From CAWJMN01 sp963844055 (GTDB taxonomy: Bacteria > Planctomycetota > Planctomycetia > Pirellulales > Pirellulaceae), in contig CAWJMN010000001.1 in NCBI GenBank assembly GCA_963844055.1, positions 3,286,001 through 3,350,000 on the forward strand: 64,000 nt of DNA, written 5' to 3'. Under the pieces are notes generated by a model, which saw nothing but the letters and a program-made list of their open reading frames with translations, searched no databases and was not told the origin of the DNA. A program made the translations under genes and the position numbers. This document shows, one piece after another, positions 40,079 to 50,241 of this stretch (position 1 is its first letter; every line of letters begins with the position of its first letter).

Positions 40079-43000
40079 ATGGTCTTTGGCTTTACCGGTT
40101 TTGGCGGACAAGGTAATCGTACGAATTCCATCGCGAAGCAGAAGCCCAAAGCACGAAAGACTCTGGCCGAGAAGCGTCGCAATCGCAAGTTGCTGTTTGA
40201 AGGGCTTGAAGAACGTCGCGTACTGACAGCAGGGATTCTCGACCCAACATTTGACACCGATGGAATCGTCACAACTACCTTTGCAGGAACCTCGTACGCG
40301 GAAGGTAGAGCGACGGCCATTCAGCCAGACGGCAAAATCGTTGTTGCCGGCTATACCCATGTTATAGCCACGAATAACGATGACTTCGCCGTAACACGTT
40401 ACAACTCTGATGGATCGCTGGATGGTTCGTTTGGCATTGCGGGGATGGTAATAACCGCGATTGGCACGAAGAATGATCAAGCCAATAGCATTGTGATTCA
40501 ACCTGACGGCAAGATACTCGTAGCCGGGTTCAGCGTTAACGCTTCAAACGATCAAGACTTCGCCGTGGTGCGATACAATCCTGATGGCTCGCTCGATGGG
40601 TCCTTTGGTAGTGGTACCGGTAAAGTAACCACTGCAATCGGCAGTGCCGATGACGTAGCCAACGGCCTCGCTATTCAGCCCGATGGCAGAATCATCCTCG
40701 CCGGATTTAGTCACGCCGGCAAAGATGACTTTGCAGTTGTGCGTTACAACCCAAACGGTTCGCTAGATACAACCTTTGGAATAGCGGCTACCGGCAAAGT
40801 AACCACCGATTTCTCTGCGAAAGATGATCAAGCCTTCGGAGTTGTCGTCCAACCTGATGGAGCCATCGTGCTTGTCGGTTTTACCGACAATGGCCCTCCA
40901 GACAAATATGACTTCGCTCTTGCGCGGTACACCACCGCTGGCATACTTGATGCGACTTTCGACGGCGACGGTAAGGTTGTCACCCCCATTGGAAGTGCCG
41001 ATGACCAAGCCTCTAGCGTGGCGCTGCAGTCCAATGGAAAGATTGTGGTAGCAGGCTTTAGCCACAATGGTGGAGATGGGGACTTTGCACTTGCCCGTTA
41101 CAACAGCAATGGCTCGCTCGACACAACGTTCGACACCGATGGGAAACTCACCACACCGATTGGCGTGGATGACCATGCAAATAGTGTGGCGATACAGCCC
41201 AATGGCAAGATCATTGCAGCAGGCTTTAGTCACATTGGCGCCACCGATGACTTTTCCATGGCTCGGTACAACAGCAATGGTTCGCTTGATACAACGTTTG
41301 GTACTGCGGCGACAGGAATTGTTACTTCGGCAATTACTCCCACTAACGACACCGCTAATGGGATCGCTCTGCAGGCGGACGGAAGTATCGTCCTAGCAGG
41401 TCTAGGAACTAATAGTTTTGCTGTTGCTCGCTATTCGGGTGATCCTGTTGGTACGATTAGTGCCACGCTAGACGGATCGGGAAACCTTACCGTAGCTGAC
41501 ACATTTGTCACGGGCAAGAACAACCTTTTTACCGCTCTCAAAGATGGCAGCGGTAACCTCGTCATTAGCGATGCTAACGAAACGTTTGTCTCCGCCCCCG
41601 CTGGCTGGACCCTTTCGCCAGATGGCAAGTCGATCAGCATTCTTGCCAGCTCTTTCACTGGCTCGATTACCGTGAATGCCGCTGCAGGCAACGACAATCT
41701 GGCCGTGGATGCTTCCATGGTTGCAACCGGGAACCCCATTTTCTTTAACGGTGGCAATCCAACGAGCGGCCCTCCAGGTGACTCTCTTTCTCTCGCTGGT
41801 CCCGGCGCGTTCGGCAATATTGTCCATACGCTTAGCAATGCCGCCGATGGTACCGTAAATATTGACGGTTACATCGTTACCTATACCGGCCTGGAGCCCG
41901 TCACCGACAATCTCAGTGCCGCTACACGCAGCTTTACTTTCAATGGCGGTTCAGAAACAATCGCACTGGCCGATTCCGGCACTCCTGGCCAAACCATCAT
42001 TTCGTCTACCCTCGGCGAATCAGTAACGTTTGTCAATCCAACCACGTCACTAACAGTGAACCCAGGCAGCGGCGTTGACACGGTCAATGTCACGGGACTG
42101 GGCAGCAGCTTTGCAGCGTCCCTGAACATTCTTGGCACCCTGGCCAGTGGCCTCACAACGCTCGGCAGCTTCGCCTACACCAATAATGGGGTTAATCAGC
42201 CAGGTGACTCCCTGGACGTAAACCCCAACGGTGAAGTCGTTTACATTGGCGGCAATTTTGGCCCTGCGTACGCCGCCTACCGTCGAGTCCAAGCTGCCAA
42301 TCCAAGCGCGATGTTCTCTGACCTGAGCGCTTTCGGTCAGGGCGGCGGCATTGCCGTCAACCCAGTCACAGGACGTTTTGCAGTCACCAACGGCTCAAAT
42401 CTGCTGACCGTCTACAACCCAGACGGTACCGTTTATGACACAAAGGTTTTAAACGGGCTTGGCGGTTCCATTGCGGCGGGGAACGGCACGTTTGGTATTA
42501 GCACCCAGGGAACTGACAGCTTCCACTTGTACAATGAGGCCGCTAAGACCCTACAGGTCTTTGGCGGTTTGGCCGTTGGATCTCGCGTGACCTACAACCC
42601 GGGGACCGGCTACTACTACATGAACCGTACGCCGGGCCAGACCTTCTTTGTCAATGAAGCATCCCCTGCAACCAACGGGCTGTTAGGTTCGCAGATTTTC
42701 TTTGAAGCTGCCAATGGGGTTACGAACCGACTCTACGCGGTCAACAGTAATAACGTCAACATCTACAACGCGGCTGTTCCAAATTCTCCTCCTTTGCTGA
42801 GTACGATTGCTGCACTACCGGCCGCCGTTCAAGACGTTGCCGTGAATACGGTTCGCGACCGCTTATATATTGGCTTACAAGGAACGAATCAGATTCTCAT
42901 TTACAGTGGGAATGGCGCGACTCCTCTTGGGGTCTATACCCTTCCAGCCGGTAATTTTGTACAAAAGCTAGACATCGCTCCTGGTTCTGATCGGCTCTAT

Positions 43001-46000
43001 GTCACCGCAGTTGCGGGAGGTACGAACAGCAACCTCTTCGTTCTTTCGGAAAGTGGCTCAACGATCAACATTACTGGCACCACCTCAACATCTGGGGCGG
43101 TTCTGATTTCCGGTAAAAGCGTCAATTTTAACGCCAACCTTAATGCCGGTGGAAATGTCCTGGTCACGTCAGAAAACATTAGCTTTGGAAACGGAACGCT
43201 ATCTACCGGTGCCGGCAATTCTGCAACGCTAAACGTCGCAAATGGTGCGATCCTATCAGGAAGCGCGGCAAACGATGTCGTCGCGGGAAGTATATCGCTA
43301 ACGGCTGGCTTCGGCGGAATTGGTGCTGCTGGCAATCCTTTGACCGTATCGGGTACCAACCTATCCTCGATAACCACTAGTAGTAGCAGTCAGTTCCTTG
43401 CTACCTCTGGTTCGATCACTATCGATGCTACAGGCTTCAATGCAGGTGCTGGCACCATTCAGTTGGACGCAGGTACGTTTAACCTGGGCGGAAGCAACCG
43501 CATCAATGACAACACCAAGTTGAACGTCAATAGTGCAACCTTTGACATCGGCAATAACAGTGAAACGGTCAACACACTGACCCTTACCAGCGGCAGCATC
43601 ACCGGTTCGGCAGGTGTCCTCACCAGCACCAACACCGTCCAAACTAAAACCGGTTCAATCAGCGCCAGCTTAGCGGGCACTAACGGCCTCACTCAATCTA
43701 CCGGCGGTACAACAACCCTCACCGGTAACAACTCCTACACCGGCACGACGAACATCGACGCCGGAACACTGCTGGTTAACGGCATCAATAGTGGCACCGG
43801 CGCGGTCAACGTTAACAACACCGGTACGCTCGGCGGAAATGGCTCGATCGTCGGAACGGTAACGGCCGCTTCGGGATCGATTGTTGCTCCGGGCGTTTCG
43901 GCAGCTGTCGGAACGATCGGCACGCTGACGGTCGGCGGTCTCGTCCTTAATAGTGGCTCGACCTACCAAGTGGACGTCACCAACACGCCCACCAGCGACA
44001 AGATTGCGGTGACCGGCGGCACTTTGACTCTAACCAATCCCACAATCGCGGTGACTGCTCCTGGTAATCTCACCAATAGCAGCAATCAAAACTTCCGCAT
44101 CATCCAAAGCGGAACGGCGGCGACGGGAACCTTTAATGGATTGCCTGAAGGCTCTCAGGTACCAGTGACCGGCAGCACCGTGCCGACCTATGTGACTTAC
44201 CTCGGTGGCACTGGCTCTCTCCCTGGCACGAACGTCGATCTCAATACCCAGCCCACCATCAACGGCACAAGTGGCGCCGACACCTTGGTCTTTAACACCA
44301 CGGCGACCGGTTACACCTACAGCCTCAACGGTGGCACGCCAGTAGTCGTCAACGCCAACATCCCATTCACTTTCAATGGCGGTGACGGCGATGATGTGAT
44401 GTGGGTCAACCTCAACACATTCACTCTGCCAACCGCTGGCGTATTCTTCAACGGCAATAGCCAAGACTTCACCGTCGCTGCTCCAACACCTAATGCGGGC
44501 GACGTTCTCAAGGTTGTCGGCAACGGCGCCAATGTTGAATACCGGGCTTTCGGCACCCCAGGAACGACCAACAAGAACCTGAATGTCAACACCAGCGTCG
44601 GTCTCATCACCGCCACCGGTGTCGAGCCCGGTGATCTATCCGGATTTGGCACGGTGGACGTGGTCTTCAGTGGTGCAAACGAGATTCTCTCGATTGATAA
44701 CGGCTTTGATGCCACGACAGGCCTGATTCCTGCCTTGGTCGTCACTGGCACCACCGGTGGCAATCCGTTTGAAGGGGCGCACCTGTGGAGCAACACGCAG
44801 GTTCGCATCCTCACGGCCAACACTTCGATTGGCGGCACCGATGGCAACGACAGCGTGACGATCAATAGTGCCAGCAATGCTCACAACAATACCAACCTCT
44901 GGATTGATACGGGCAGCGGCACCGACACGGTCACGGTGGCCGGCGATGCTACGGTTTCCGGCTCTGTCACGGTCTTTTCTCAGAACATCGACTTTACCGG
45001 TGGCACAGCATCCGCGACGGCCGTCGTTCTCAACGCTGGTACCGGTGCCATCACCACCACCACAAACGTGGTCGATGTTTCCGCAACCCAGCTTTCGGCC
45101 CAGGCCACCAATGGCATCGATCTCGACACCACGGTAGCCAATATCCAGCTCACCAATTCCGGTGCCGCAAGTGTCAACATTGATGAGACCGACGCTCTCA
45201 ACCTACTGGGCGTCAATGTCGGAGGCAGTCTGACGATTGTGGCTGGCGGAGCCCTCACCGACGACACTTTGGCAAACACGCAAGTCACAGGCAACGCCAA
45301 CCTCACCGCTGCCAGCATCCTGCTGGGAGATGCGGCCTCGGACAGCGTCAACTTTGGCACGCTCACCTTCACTTCCACCGGAAGCGTGACGATCACCGAG
45401 AATTCCTTCACGAATTTGGCCGGTTCAAGCAGTGGTACGGCCGTCAGCCTGACCTCCACCGGCGGCATCGTCGATGGTGCCGCAGCAACCGACATCACGG
45501 CCAGTGCTTCGCTGATCTTCGTGGCTACCTTTGGCGTGGGTCTCGGCAACGCGGTGGATACCGCAACGCCTAAGCTAGAAGCTCAAACGGCAGCGGGAGG
45601 ACTTTTCATCGATAACACCGGTGACTTGACCATCGGCGGAATCTCCGGCCTGACAGGCCTCTTCTCCAGCACGAGCCCCATCATCCTGAACAATGCAGGG
45701 GAGCTAAACATCTCCGAAGACGTTGTCGCGCAATTTGACTTCCTTAAGCTGACAACGATTGACTCGGCCCTCGGCAGCCAAGACATCACCGTGAATGCCT
45801 TAGTCTCGTCAGGCTTGGCCGTCACCCTCTCGTCCGGCGATGACCTTTTGGTAAACGCACCAATCACAGCCGGCACGACAGTGACAGGCAACGTCGATGT
45901 TGCCAGCGCGGACGCTGTGGGGGGTGTTGTCGTCATCAGCGCTGCCATCACGGCTCCAGGTGGCACAACGTTAAACGGAAACGGCGATCCCGATACCTTT

Positions 46001-48778
46001 ACATTCAATCCACAAACCACGACGGCCTTCTCGGTCAACGGGTTTGCACCCCTGGGCACGCTGCCAGGCGATAAGCTGGTTATGACGGTCCCTTCCGGTT
46101 CTTCACTCACGGTGACCGGGATTGGCGATGGCAACTGGACGTTCCCAGGGGGCCTGCTTCCTGTGAACTACACCAGCATTGAAAAATTCAATGTGACCGG
46201 CGGTCCTTACAACCTAATTGTGGACCTCAACAACAGCTTCAATGGCGAAGATGACTACAAGGTCTCGCTGGCACCAGGGGGAACACAGTTGCTGGTCGAA
46301 CGGACCGGCGTCGGAGCTCCGACCGGAATCGTGCATCAAGACAATCTCAACGTGATCAACAGCCTGTGGATCAAGGGAGATAATGAAGTCGATACGGTCC
46401 TGGTGGACGACGTCAACGGCCTGCCTAACTTCCTCGGAACGGTTGCCCTTCCTTCAGGCTTCGCGGTCGACAATGCCAACGTCCCTGGCACTCCACTCTT
46501 CCGCTTTGATGGTGGTGCAGGGACCAACAGCGTCGCCTTCCAATTGGTCCAGCCTTCCAGCCAAACCTACGGCATCGGCAAGGGGGATGGTACCAACCTC
46601 AGCGACGGCGAAGTCTTGACCGATGGAGTCAATCCGGCCGACCTCAACCTGTACTTCACCGGCCTGGCTAGTGTGACGACAGCAGGTACTCCAGCCGGTT
46701 CGCTCACCATCCTGGGAGACACGCTGGGGAACAATATCACGGTAAGCCCCAACGGCACGAGCACGCTGGTCAATCCGCTGGGCTATGCCACGTTCAGCTT
46801 CACCGGCAATAACTTCTCGGCGTTCAAGGTCGACGGCCTAGGTGGCAGCGACTCGCTGGACCTCGTTGGATTCGGCACCAGCCAAACCAACAATCCAACG
46901 ATCACGCTGGATGGCAATGCTGGCGATGACTCGATGACTGTTCGCAGCACCAGTGGCAACACAGGGGCGATCAGCCTGCTCGGCCAAGGTGGCAACGACA
47001 CCTTTTTCTTAGGAACAGGCGTTTCGGCAGCGGATACCGCTGGTGTGATCGCCGGTGCGGTGAATGTTGATGGTGGCTCGGCCGCTGACAATGATCGTCT
47101 GTTTGTGAATGGCCTGGGGAATCTCGCGGGAGCCACCGTGGCGATCACGGGGGGCACGCCATCGACCATCGAAGGCCTAACCGCTGCCGCTGGCACCGAT
47201 GCAACTTTCAGCAACATCAACCTGCTGGATGTCACAGCCTCAAATCTGATTGACACAATCACCACGACATTGACTGCCCCCACGCTGAGCAATGACTTGG
47301 CCGTGGTAAACGTTCGTGGCGGTGGTGACAACGATCAGTTCTATCTGCACATTCCTGCTACGCCCACCAACACCCCCGCCGGCCTGACCAACGTCAACCT
47401 GTTGGGCGATGCAGGGAACGACACATTCGGCAGCAGCACCGACAAGATCATCCCTGCTTATAGCAAGGCAACCGGAGCTGACATCTTCATCAATGGTGGC
47501 TCGCCCGATGTTCCAAGCTTCGATCCTATCAGCAAGAACTCGATCGATGGCGACAAGGCGGGCGATCGAATCTATCTCGATATGTCGAGTGCGACCGCAC
47601 CAGTGATTGTCGACACCGTGACAGGCTTTGCCGATTCGGCCTCGCATCGCCGTCTGGTTTACAACGGCATTGAGGACATCGACCTGTACGACAATGCTGG
47701 ACAACTACAGAACGTCCACCAAGGCGCGCTCTGCATGCGGGCCACAGAAGCTTCGGACTACATCGTGCTGATGGGTCTCAGCGGCGGTAAGGTCCGCATC
47801 CGGGTCAATAATGCCTACTTCGGCGATTACGCTCCCGTTACCAAGTTGATGGTGCATGCTCGCGGTGGGAATGATTACATCGCCACTTCGGTGATGCCCG
47901 CCAACTTGCCGCTAGAACTCTACGGCGACGAAGGGGATGACAGCATCACCGGTAGCGCTGCAGGGGACTTGATCGTCGGTGGTGAAGGTCTCGACCGTAT
48001 CTCCGGCGGTGCTGGCGGTGTGGATGAAATCTGGGGCGACGTATTTAGCCCAATCACGGCTAATGCCAACCTCGACATCATGCTCAACCCAACAGATCCG
48101 CTCGCCTTGGCACTGCGGGCCTCGCAGCTGAACCAAAGCATCTATAACTCGCTGGGAGGCGCAGCCGCGAACCCCTCGACGGATGGTAATGACATCATCA
48201 CGACCGCTCCTGGCAATGGTGCCGACCGCATCTACGGCCAAGGTGGCAACGATATCGTTACCGCCAGTGCTCAGGATGATGCGCTGTACGGCGGTGATGG
48301 AATCGACAATCTCAACGGTGCCAACGGCAACGATCGGATCTACGGCGGCAACGGGAACGACAACTTGGCCGGTGAAGGGGGCGATGACTTCCTGTTCGGG
48401 GAAGCTGGGAATGATACGCTCAACGGCGGACTCGGAAACGATGTTCTCGTCGGTGGCACGGGCCAAGATATTCTGCGAGGAGATCAAAATCGCGACATGG
48501 TGATCGGTGGCAACATCACCAACTACACCAGCGGCCCGATCAGTGGCAACGCCAGCAGCACCGCCTTCGGCGATGCCAACGATGTGGCTATGCTAACCCT
48601 GCTGACCAACTGGTCGTCCGCCGGTGCTCCAAGCATTCCGTTTAGCGGACTCACGGTGGCCAACGATGGTGAAATCGACAGCCTCACAGGCGGTGACAGC
48701 GCCGACGACTTCTACAACGAGGCCGTCGACCTGTTGATCGATTACCTAGTTGCCCAAGGGGATCGCAAGACCCTCTAA
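40079..48778 (+). CDS. Giant repetitive surface protein (delta-60, autotransporter-type and RTX repeats)
   Basis: 2,899 residues. The N-terminus has the planctomycete-type basic leader ending in 'LLFEGLEERRVLTAGI', thought to mark export. Then about eight delta-60 repeats (about residues 55-460; 'IQPDGKIVVAGYTH' ... 'DFAVTRYNSDGSLD'), a propeller-like stretch (about 700-1000), an autotransporter-type beta-strand unit ('TLTGNNSYTGTTNIDAGTLL'), long beta-helix-like regions, and C-terminal RTX calcium-binding nonapeptides ('YGGDGIDNLNGANGNDRIYG'). The whole is Gly, Asn, Thr and Asp rich with few Lys or Cys. Probably a cell-surface adhesin or matrix protein. The ATG at 40079 is chosen for the GGGAG upstream; an in-frame ATG lies at 39977. 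Confidence 0.9.
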   Translation: MVFGFTGFGGQGNRTNSIAKQKPKARKTLAEKRRNRKLLFEGLEERRVLTAGILDPTFDTDGIVTTTFAGTSYAEGRATAIQPDGKIVVAGYTHVIATNNDDFAVTRYNSDGSLDGSFGIAGMVITAIGTKNDQANSIVIQPDGKILVAGFSVNASNDQDFAVVRYNPDGSLDGSFGSGTGKVTTAIGSADDVANGLAIQPDGRIILAGFSHAGKDDFAVVRYNPNGSLDTTFGIAATGKVTTDFSAKDDQAFGVVVQPDGAIVLVGFTDNGPPDKYDFALARYTTAGILDATFDGDGKVVTPIGSADDQASSVALQSNGKIVVAGFSHNGGDGDFALARYNSNGSLDTTFDTDGKLTTPIGVDDHANSVAIQPNGKIIAAGFSHIGATDDFSMARYNSNGSLDTTFGTAATGIVTSAITPTNDTANGIALQADGSIVLAGLGTNSFAVARYSGDPVGTISATLDGSGNLTVADTFVTGKNNLFTALKDGSGNLVISDANETFVSAPAGWTLSPDGKSISILASSFTGSITVNAAAGNDNLAVDASMVATGNPIFFNGGNPTSGPPGDSLSLAGPGAFGNIVHTLSNAADGTVNIDGYIVTYTGLEPVTDNLSAATRSFTFNGGSETIALADSGTPGQTIISSTLGESVTFVNPTTSLTVNPGSGVDTVNVTGLGSSFAASLNILGTLASGLTTLGSFAYTNNGVNQPGDSLDVNPNGEVVYIGGNFGPAYAAYRRVQAANPSAMFSDLSAFGQGGGIAVNPVTGRFAVTNGSNLLTVYNPDGTVYDTKVLNGLGGSIAAGNGTFGISTQGTDSFHLYNEAAKTLQVFGGLAVGSRVTYNPGTGYYYMNRTPGQTFFVNEASPATNGLLGSQIFFEAANGVTNRLYAVNSNNVNIYNAAVPNSPPLLSTIAALPAAVQDVAVNTVRDRLYIGLQGTNQILIYSGNGATPLGVYTLPAGNFVQKLDIAPGSDRLYVTAVAGGTNSNLFVLSESGSTINITGTTSTSGAVLISGKSVNFNANLNAGGNVLVTSENISFGNGTLSTGAGNSATLNVANGAILSGSAANDVVAGSISLTAGFGGIGAAGNPLTVSGTNLSSITTSSSSQFLATSGSITIDATGFNAGAGTIQLDAGTFNLGGSNRINDNTKLNVNSATFDIGNNSETVNTLTLTSGSITGSAGVLTSTNTVQTKTGSISASLAGTNGLTQSTGGTTTLTGNNSYTGTTNIDAGTLLVNGINSGTGAVNVNNTGTLGGNGSIVGTVTAASGSIVAPGVSAAVGTIGTLTVGGLVLNSGSTYQVDVTNTPTSDKIAVTGGTLTLTNPTIAVTAPGNLTNSSNQNFRIIQSGTAATGTFNGLPEGSQVPVTGSTVPTYVTYLGGTGSLPGTNVDLNTQPTINGTSGADTLVFNTTATGYTYSLNGGTPVVVNANIPFTFNGGDGDDVMWVNLNTFTLPTAGVFFNGNSQDFTVAAPTPNAGDVLKVVGNGANVEYRAFGTPGTTNKNLNVNTSVGLITATGVEPGDLSGFGTVDVVFSGANEILSIDNGFDATTGLIPALVVTGTTGGNPFEGAHLWSNTQVRILTANTSIGGTDGNDSVTINSASNAHNNTNLWIDTGSGTDTVTVAGDATVSGSVTVFSQNIDFTGGTASATAVVLNAGTGAITTTTNVVDVSATQLSAQATNGIDLDTTVANIQLTNSGAASVNIDETDALNLLGVNVGGSLTIVAGGALTDDTLANTQVTGNANLTAASILLGDAASDSVNFGTLTFTSTGSVTITENSFTNLAGSSSGTAVSLTSTGGIVDGAAATDITASASLIFVATFGVGLGNAVDTATPKLEAQTAAGGLFIDNTGDLTIGGISGLTGLFSSTSPIILNNAGELNISEDVVAQFDFLKLTTIDSALGSQDITVNALVSSGLAVTLSSGDDLLVNAPITAGTTVTGNVDVASADAVGGVVVISAAITAPGGTTLNGNGDPDTFTFNPQTTTAFSVNGFAPLGTLPGDKLVMTVPSGSSLTVTGIGDGNWTFPGGLLPVNYTSIEKFNVTGGPYNLIVDLNNSFNGEDDYKVSLAPGGTQLLVERTGVGAPTGIVHQDNLNVINSLWIKGDNEVDTVLVDDVNGLPNFLGTVALPSGFAVDNANVPGTPLFRFDGGAGTNSVAFQLVQPSSQTYGIGKGDGTNLSDGEVLTDGVNPADLNLYFTGLASVTTAGTPAGSLTILGDTLGNNITVSPNGTSTLVNPLGYATFSFTGNNFSAFKVDGLGGSDSLDLVGFGTSQTNNPTITLDGNAGDDSMTVRSTSGNTGAISLLGQGGNDTFFLGTGVSAADTAGVIAGAVNVDGGSAADNDRLFVNGLGNLAGATVAITGGTPSTIEGLTAAAGTDATFSNINLLDVTASNLIDTITTTLTAPTLSNDLAVVNVRGGGDNDQFYLHIPATPTNTPAGLTNVNLLGDAGNDTFGSSTDKIIPAYSKATGADIFINGGSPDVPSFDPISKNSIDGDKAGDRIYLDMSSATAPVIVDTVTGFADSASHRRLVYNGIEDIDLYDNAGQLQNVHQGALCMRATEASDYIVLMGLSGGKVRIRVNNAYFGDYAPVTKLMVHARGGNDYIATSVMPANLPLELYGDEGDDSITGSAAGDLIVGGEGLDRISGGAGGVDEIWGDVFSPITANANLDIMLNPTDPLALALRASQLNQSIYNSLGGAAANPSTDGNDIITTAPGNGADRIYGQGGNDIVTASAQDDALYGGDGIDNLNGANGNDRIYGGNGNDNLAGEGGDDFLFGEAGNDTLNGGLGNDVLVGGTGQDILRGDQNRDMVIGGNITNYTSGPISGNASSTAFGDANDVAMLTLLTNWSSAGAPSIPFSGLTVANDGEIDSLTGGDSADDFYNEAVDLLIDYLVAQGDRKTL

Positions 48779-48806
48779 GCAACCCGCTTCAATAGACTGT
48801 TAATAA

Positions 48807-48844
48807 CCTAAGGCCTGGAACCGTAAAAAGTTCCAGGCCTTAGG
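48807..48844. terminator. Bidirectional-type stem-loop after the giant gene
   Basis: Perfect 15-base inverted repeat (CCTAAGGCCTGGAAC with GTTCCAGGCCTTAGG) around an eight-base loop, 29 bases after the stop. No strong U-tract, so it may protect the mRNA 3' end instead. Confidence 0.75.
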
Positions 48845-49112
48845 CGTTTCGTTAGGCTGTGTGGATTGGCGATCACGCCTTCTCTCTGCACGAGGCAAAG
48901 CCCCCGCTCGACGCGCCAAACAGAATTGGCCGCCCACCTTCCCATCCACACGATTTGTCAGGCTCGACACCACTTAAAAGTGACCGAACAAGTGGCTTCG
49001 GCACCAGGTTCCGCGAATTCGCCAGCAAGCGAGACGAATCAAAAGAGTCCCGAGGATTTATAGAAACCTGCGGGAAAAAGAGAACGCTCAACATTAGTGC
49101 ACAAACGCTCAG

Positions 49113-49197
49113 TAGCCGGAACGGGACTCGAACCCGTACGCCCCTAACGGGACACAGGATTTTAAATCCTGGGCGTCTGCCATTCCGCCACCCGGCC
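49113..49197 (-). tRNA. tRNA-Leu(TAA)
   Basis: Class II tRNA with acceptor GGCCGGG/TCCGGCT, anticodon arm CAGGA-TTTAAAA-TCCTG, long variable arm and T arm ACGGG-TTCGAGT-CCCGT. A normal housekeeping tRNA, useful as contrast to the short-armed TAG tRNA at 8395. Confidence 0.9.
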
Positions 49198-49367
49198 GTC
49201 CGAAAAACGCACGGAGGCGTTAAACTGGGACAAAGGGTAAATTAACTCCCCAGCGACTTCCCGCCAAGTGTACGATCCCGCTTACGCCGCCACCGTCGCA
49301 GCCCCGTATTGGCTGTCGGCGGTTTAATTGGATCGACCGTCCTCCTCAAACCACCCATTTCGCAACC

Positions 49368-49913
49368 ATGCCCATGTCGTTATTGCCTGCGTGTCTCCTT
49401 CTGGCCCAGCAGAAATTTTCTGGCATCAACGGCTTTTTAGGAACACGGGCCTCCATCATGCTAGACATCGTCTTTTTGGCGATGTTCCTGGTGATTCCCG
49501 CCATGTGGTACAGCATCCAGCTTGCTAAGCAGGGAAAGTTCGAACTGCACAAAAAGGTCCAGCTCGCACTGGCCACCACGCTCCTGATCGCGGTGGGGGC
49601 GTTCGAAATCGACATGCAATTCCTCACCGAATGGGAAGAGCGTGCTGCCGCATCTCCCTATTTCGAACTTGCCAACAAATGGGGCTGCACGGTTGGCATC
49701 AGCCTCCTCGTCCATTTGTCGTTTGCCATTCCAACGCTTCTCCTGTGGATCGTTGTCATCGTCCAAGGGCTGCGGAAGTTTCCCTCGCCTGCTAAACCCA
49801 GCAGTCACAGCCACCAGCACAAGAAGCTGGGCAAATTGGCTGGTATCGGCATGTTCATGACCTCAGTTACCGGCTGGATCTTTTACTACCTAGCGTTCGT
49901 AGCCGCCCGATAA
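49368..49913 (+). CDS. DUF420 family membrane protein
   Basis: 181 residues, four to five transmembrane helices. DUF420 features: 'GINGFLGTRASIMLDIVFLA', 'FELHKKVQLALATTLLIAVG' and 'HKKLGKLAGIGMFMTSVTGW'. Relatives are linked to cytochrome oxidase assembly in some bacteria (CtaM group), but this protein is not next to oxidase genes, so that role is only possible. Conserved His residues in the helices could bind haem or metal. Confidence 0.85.
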   Translation: MPMSLLPACLLLAQQKFSGINGFLGTRASIMLDIVFLAMFLVIPAMWYSIQLAKQGKFELHKKVQLALATTLLIAVGAFEIDMQFLTEWEERAAASPYFELANKWGCTVGISLLVHLSFAIPTLLLWIVVIVQGLRKFPSPAKPSSHSHQHKKLGKLAGIGMFMTSVTGWIFYYLAFVAAR

Positions 49914-50241
49914 GCCGGCCCAAGGGCCTCTGGTACAAAAAAAGGGCCCAGATTTATTTGCAGATTCTTCCAGGGGCACCGCTCGTCGCTGAGCGTGCCC
50001 CCTTTCCAGCATGGCCCCCCTGGGAAATAATGCAGGATTCCCTAAAGCCCACCTCAAGCGGCATGGGAATTTCGGCTGGCTTGCAAACCCTCCTACGGGT
50101 GGGTCGCCTAGAGCGGCCTGCGATGGCCATTCTGTCACCGAAATAGACGCGTCGCTTCGATGGCACCCACGCGCACGCCTGGTTCTTTAGGGAGCGGCCC
50201 CTTCGATTTTTGTTCGCCGTTTCAGCGGAGAGAATGCCAAC
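49914..50241. other. Intergenic region upstream of guaB, with a strong hairpin
   Basis: 328 bases. GGGGCAC-c-GCTC-gtcgct-GAGC-GTGCCCC at about 49974-50003 forms a stable stem-loop; an upstream GGGCC/GGCCC pairing with an A-run between lies near 49917-49950. No known guanine riboswitch core was recognised. Confidence 0.5.

Noticed and set aside
46783..47331. Long minus-strand ORFs under the giant gene (for example 44317-44877, 44980-45549, 46783-47331)
   Set aside because: Mirror frames of a GC-biased, Thr/Gly/Asn-rich repetitive gene; Ser/Pro/Val-rich products of this kind are typical antisense shadows.
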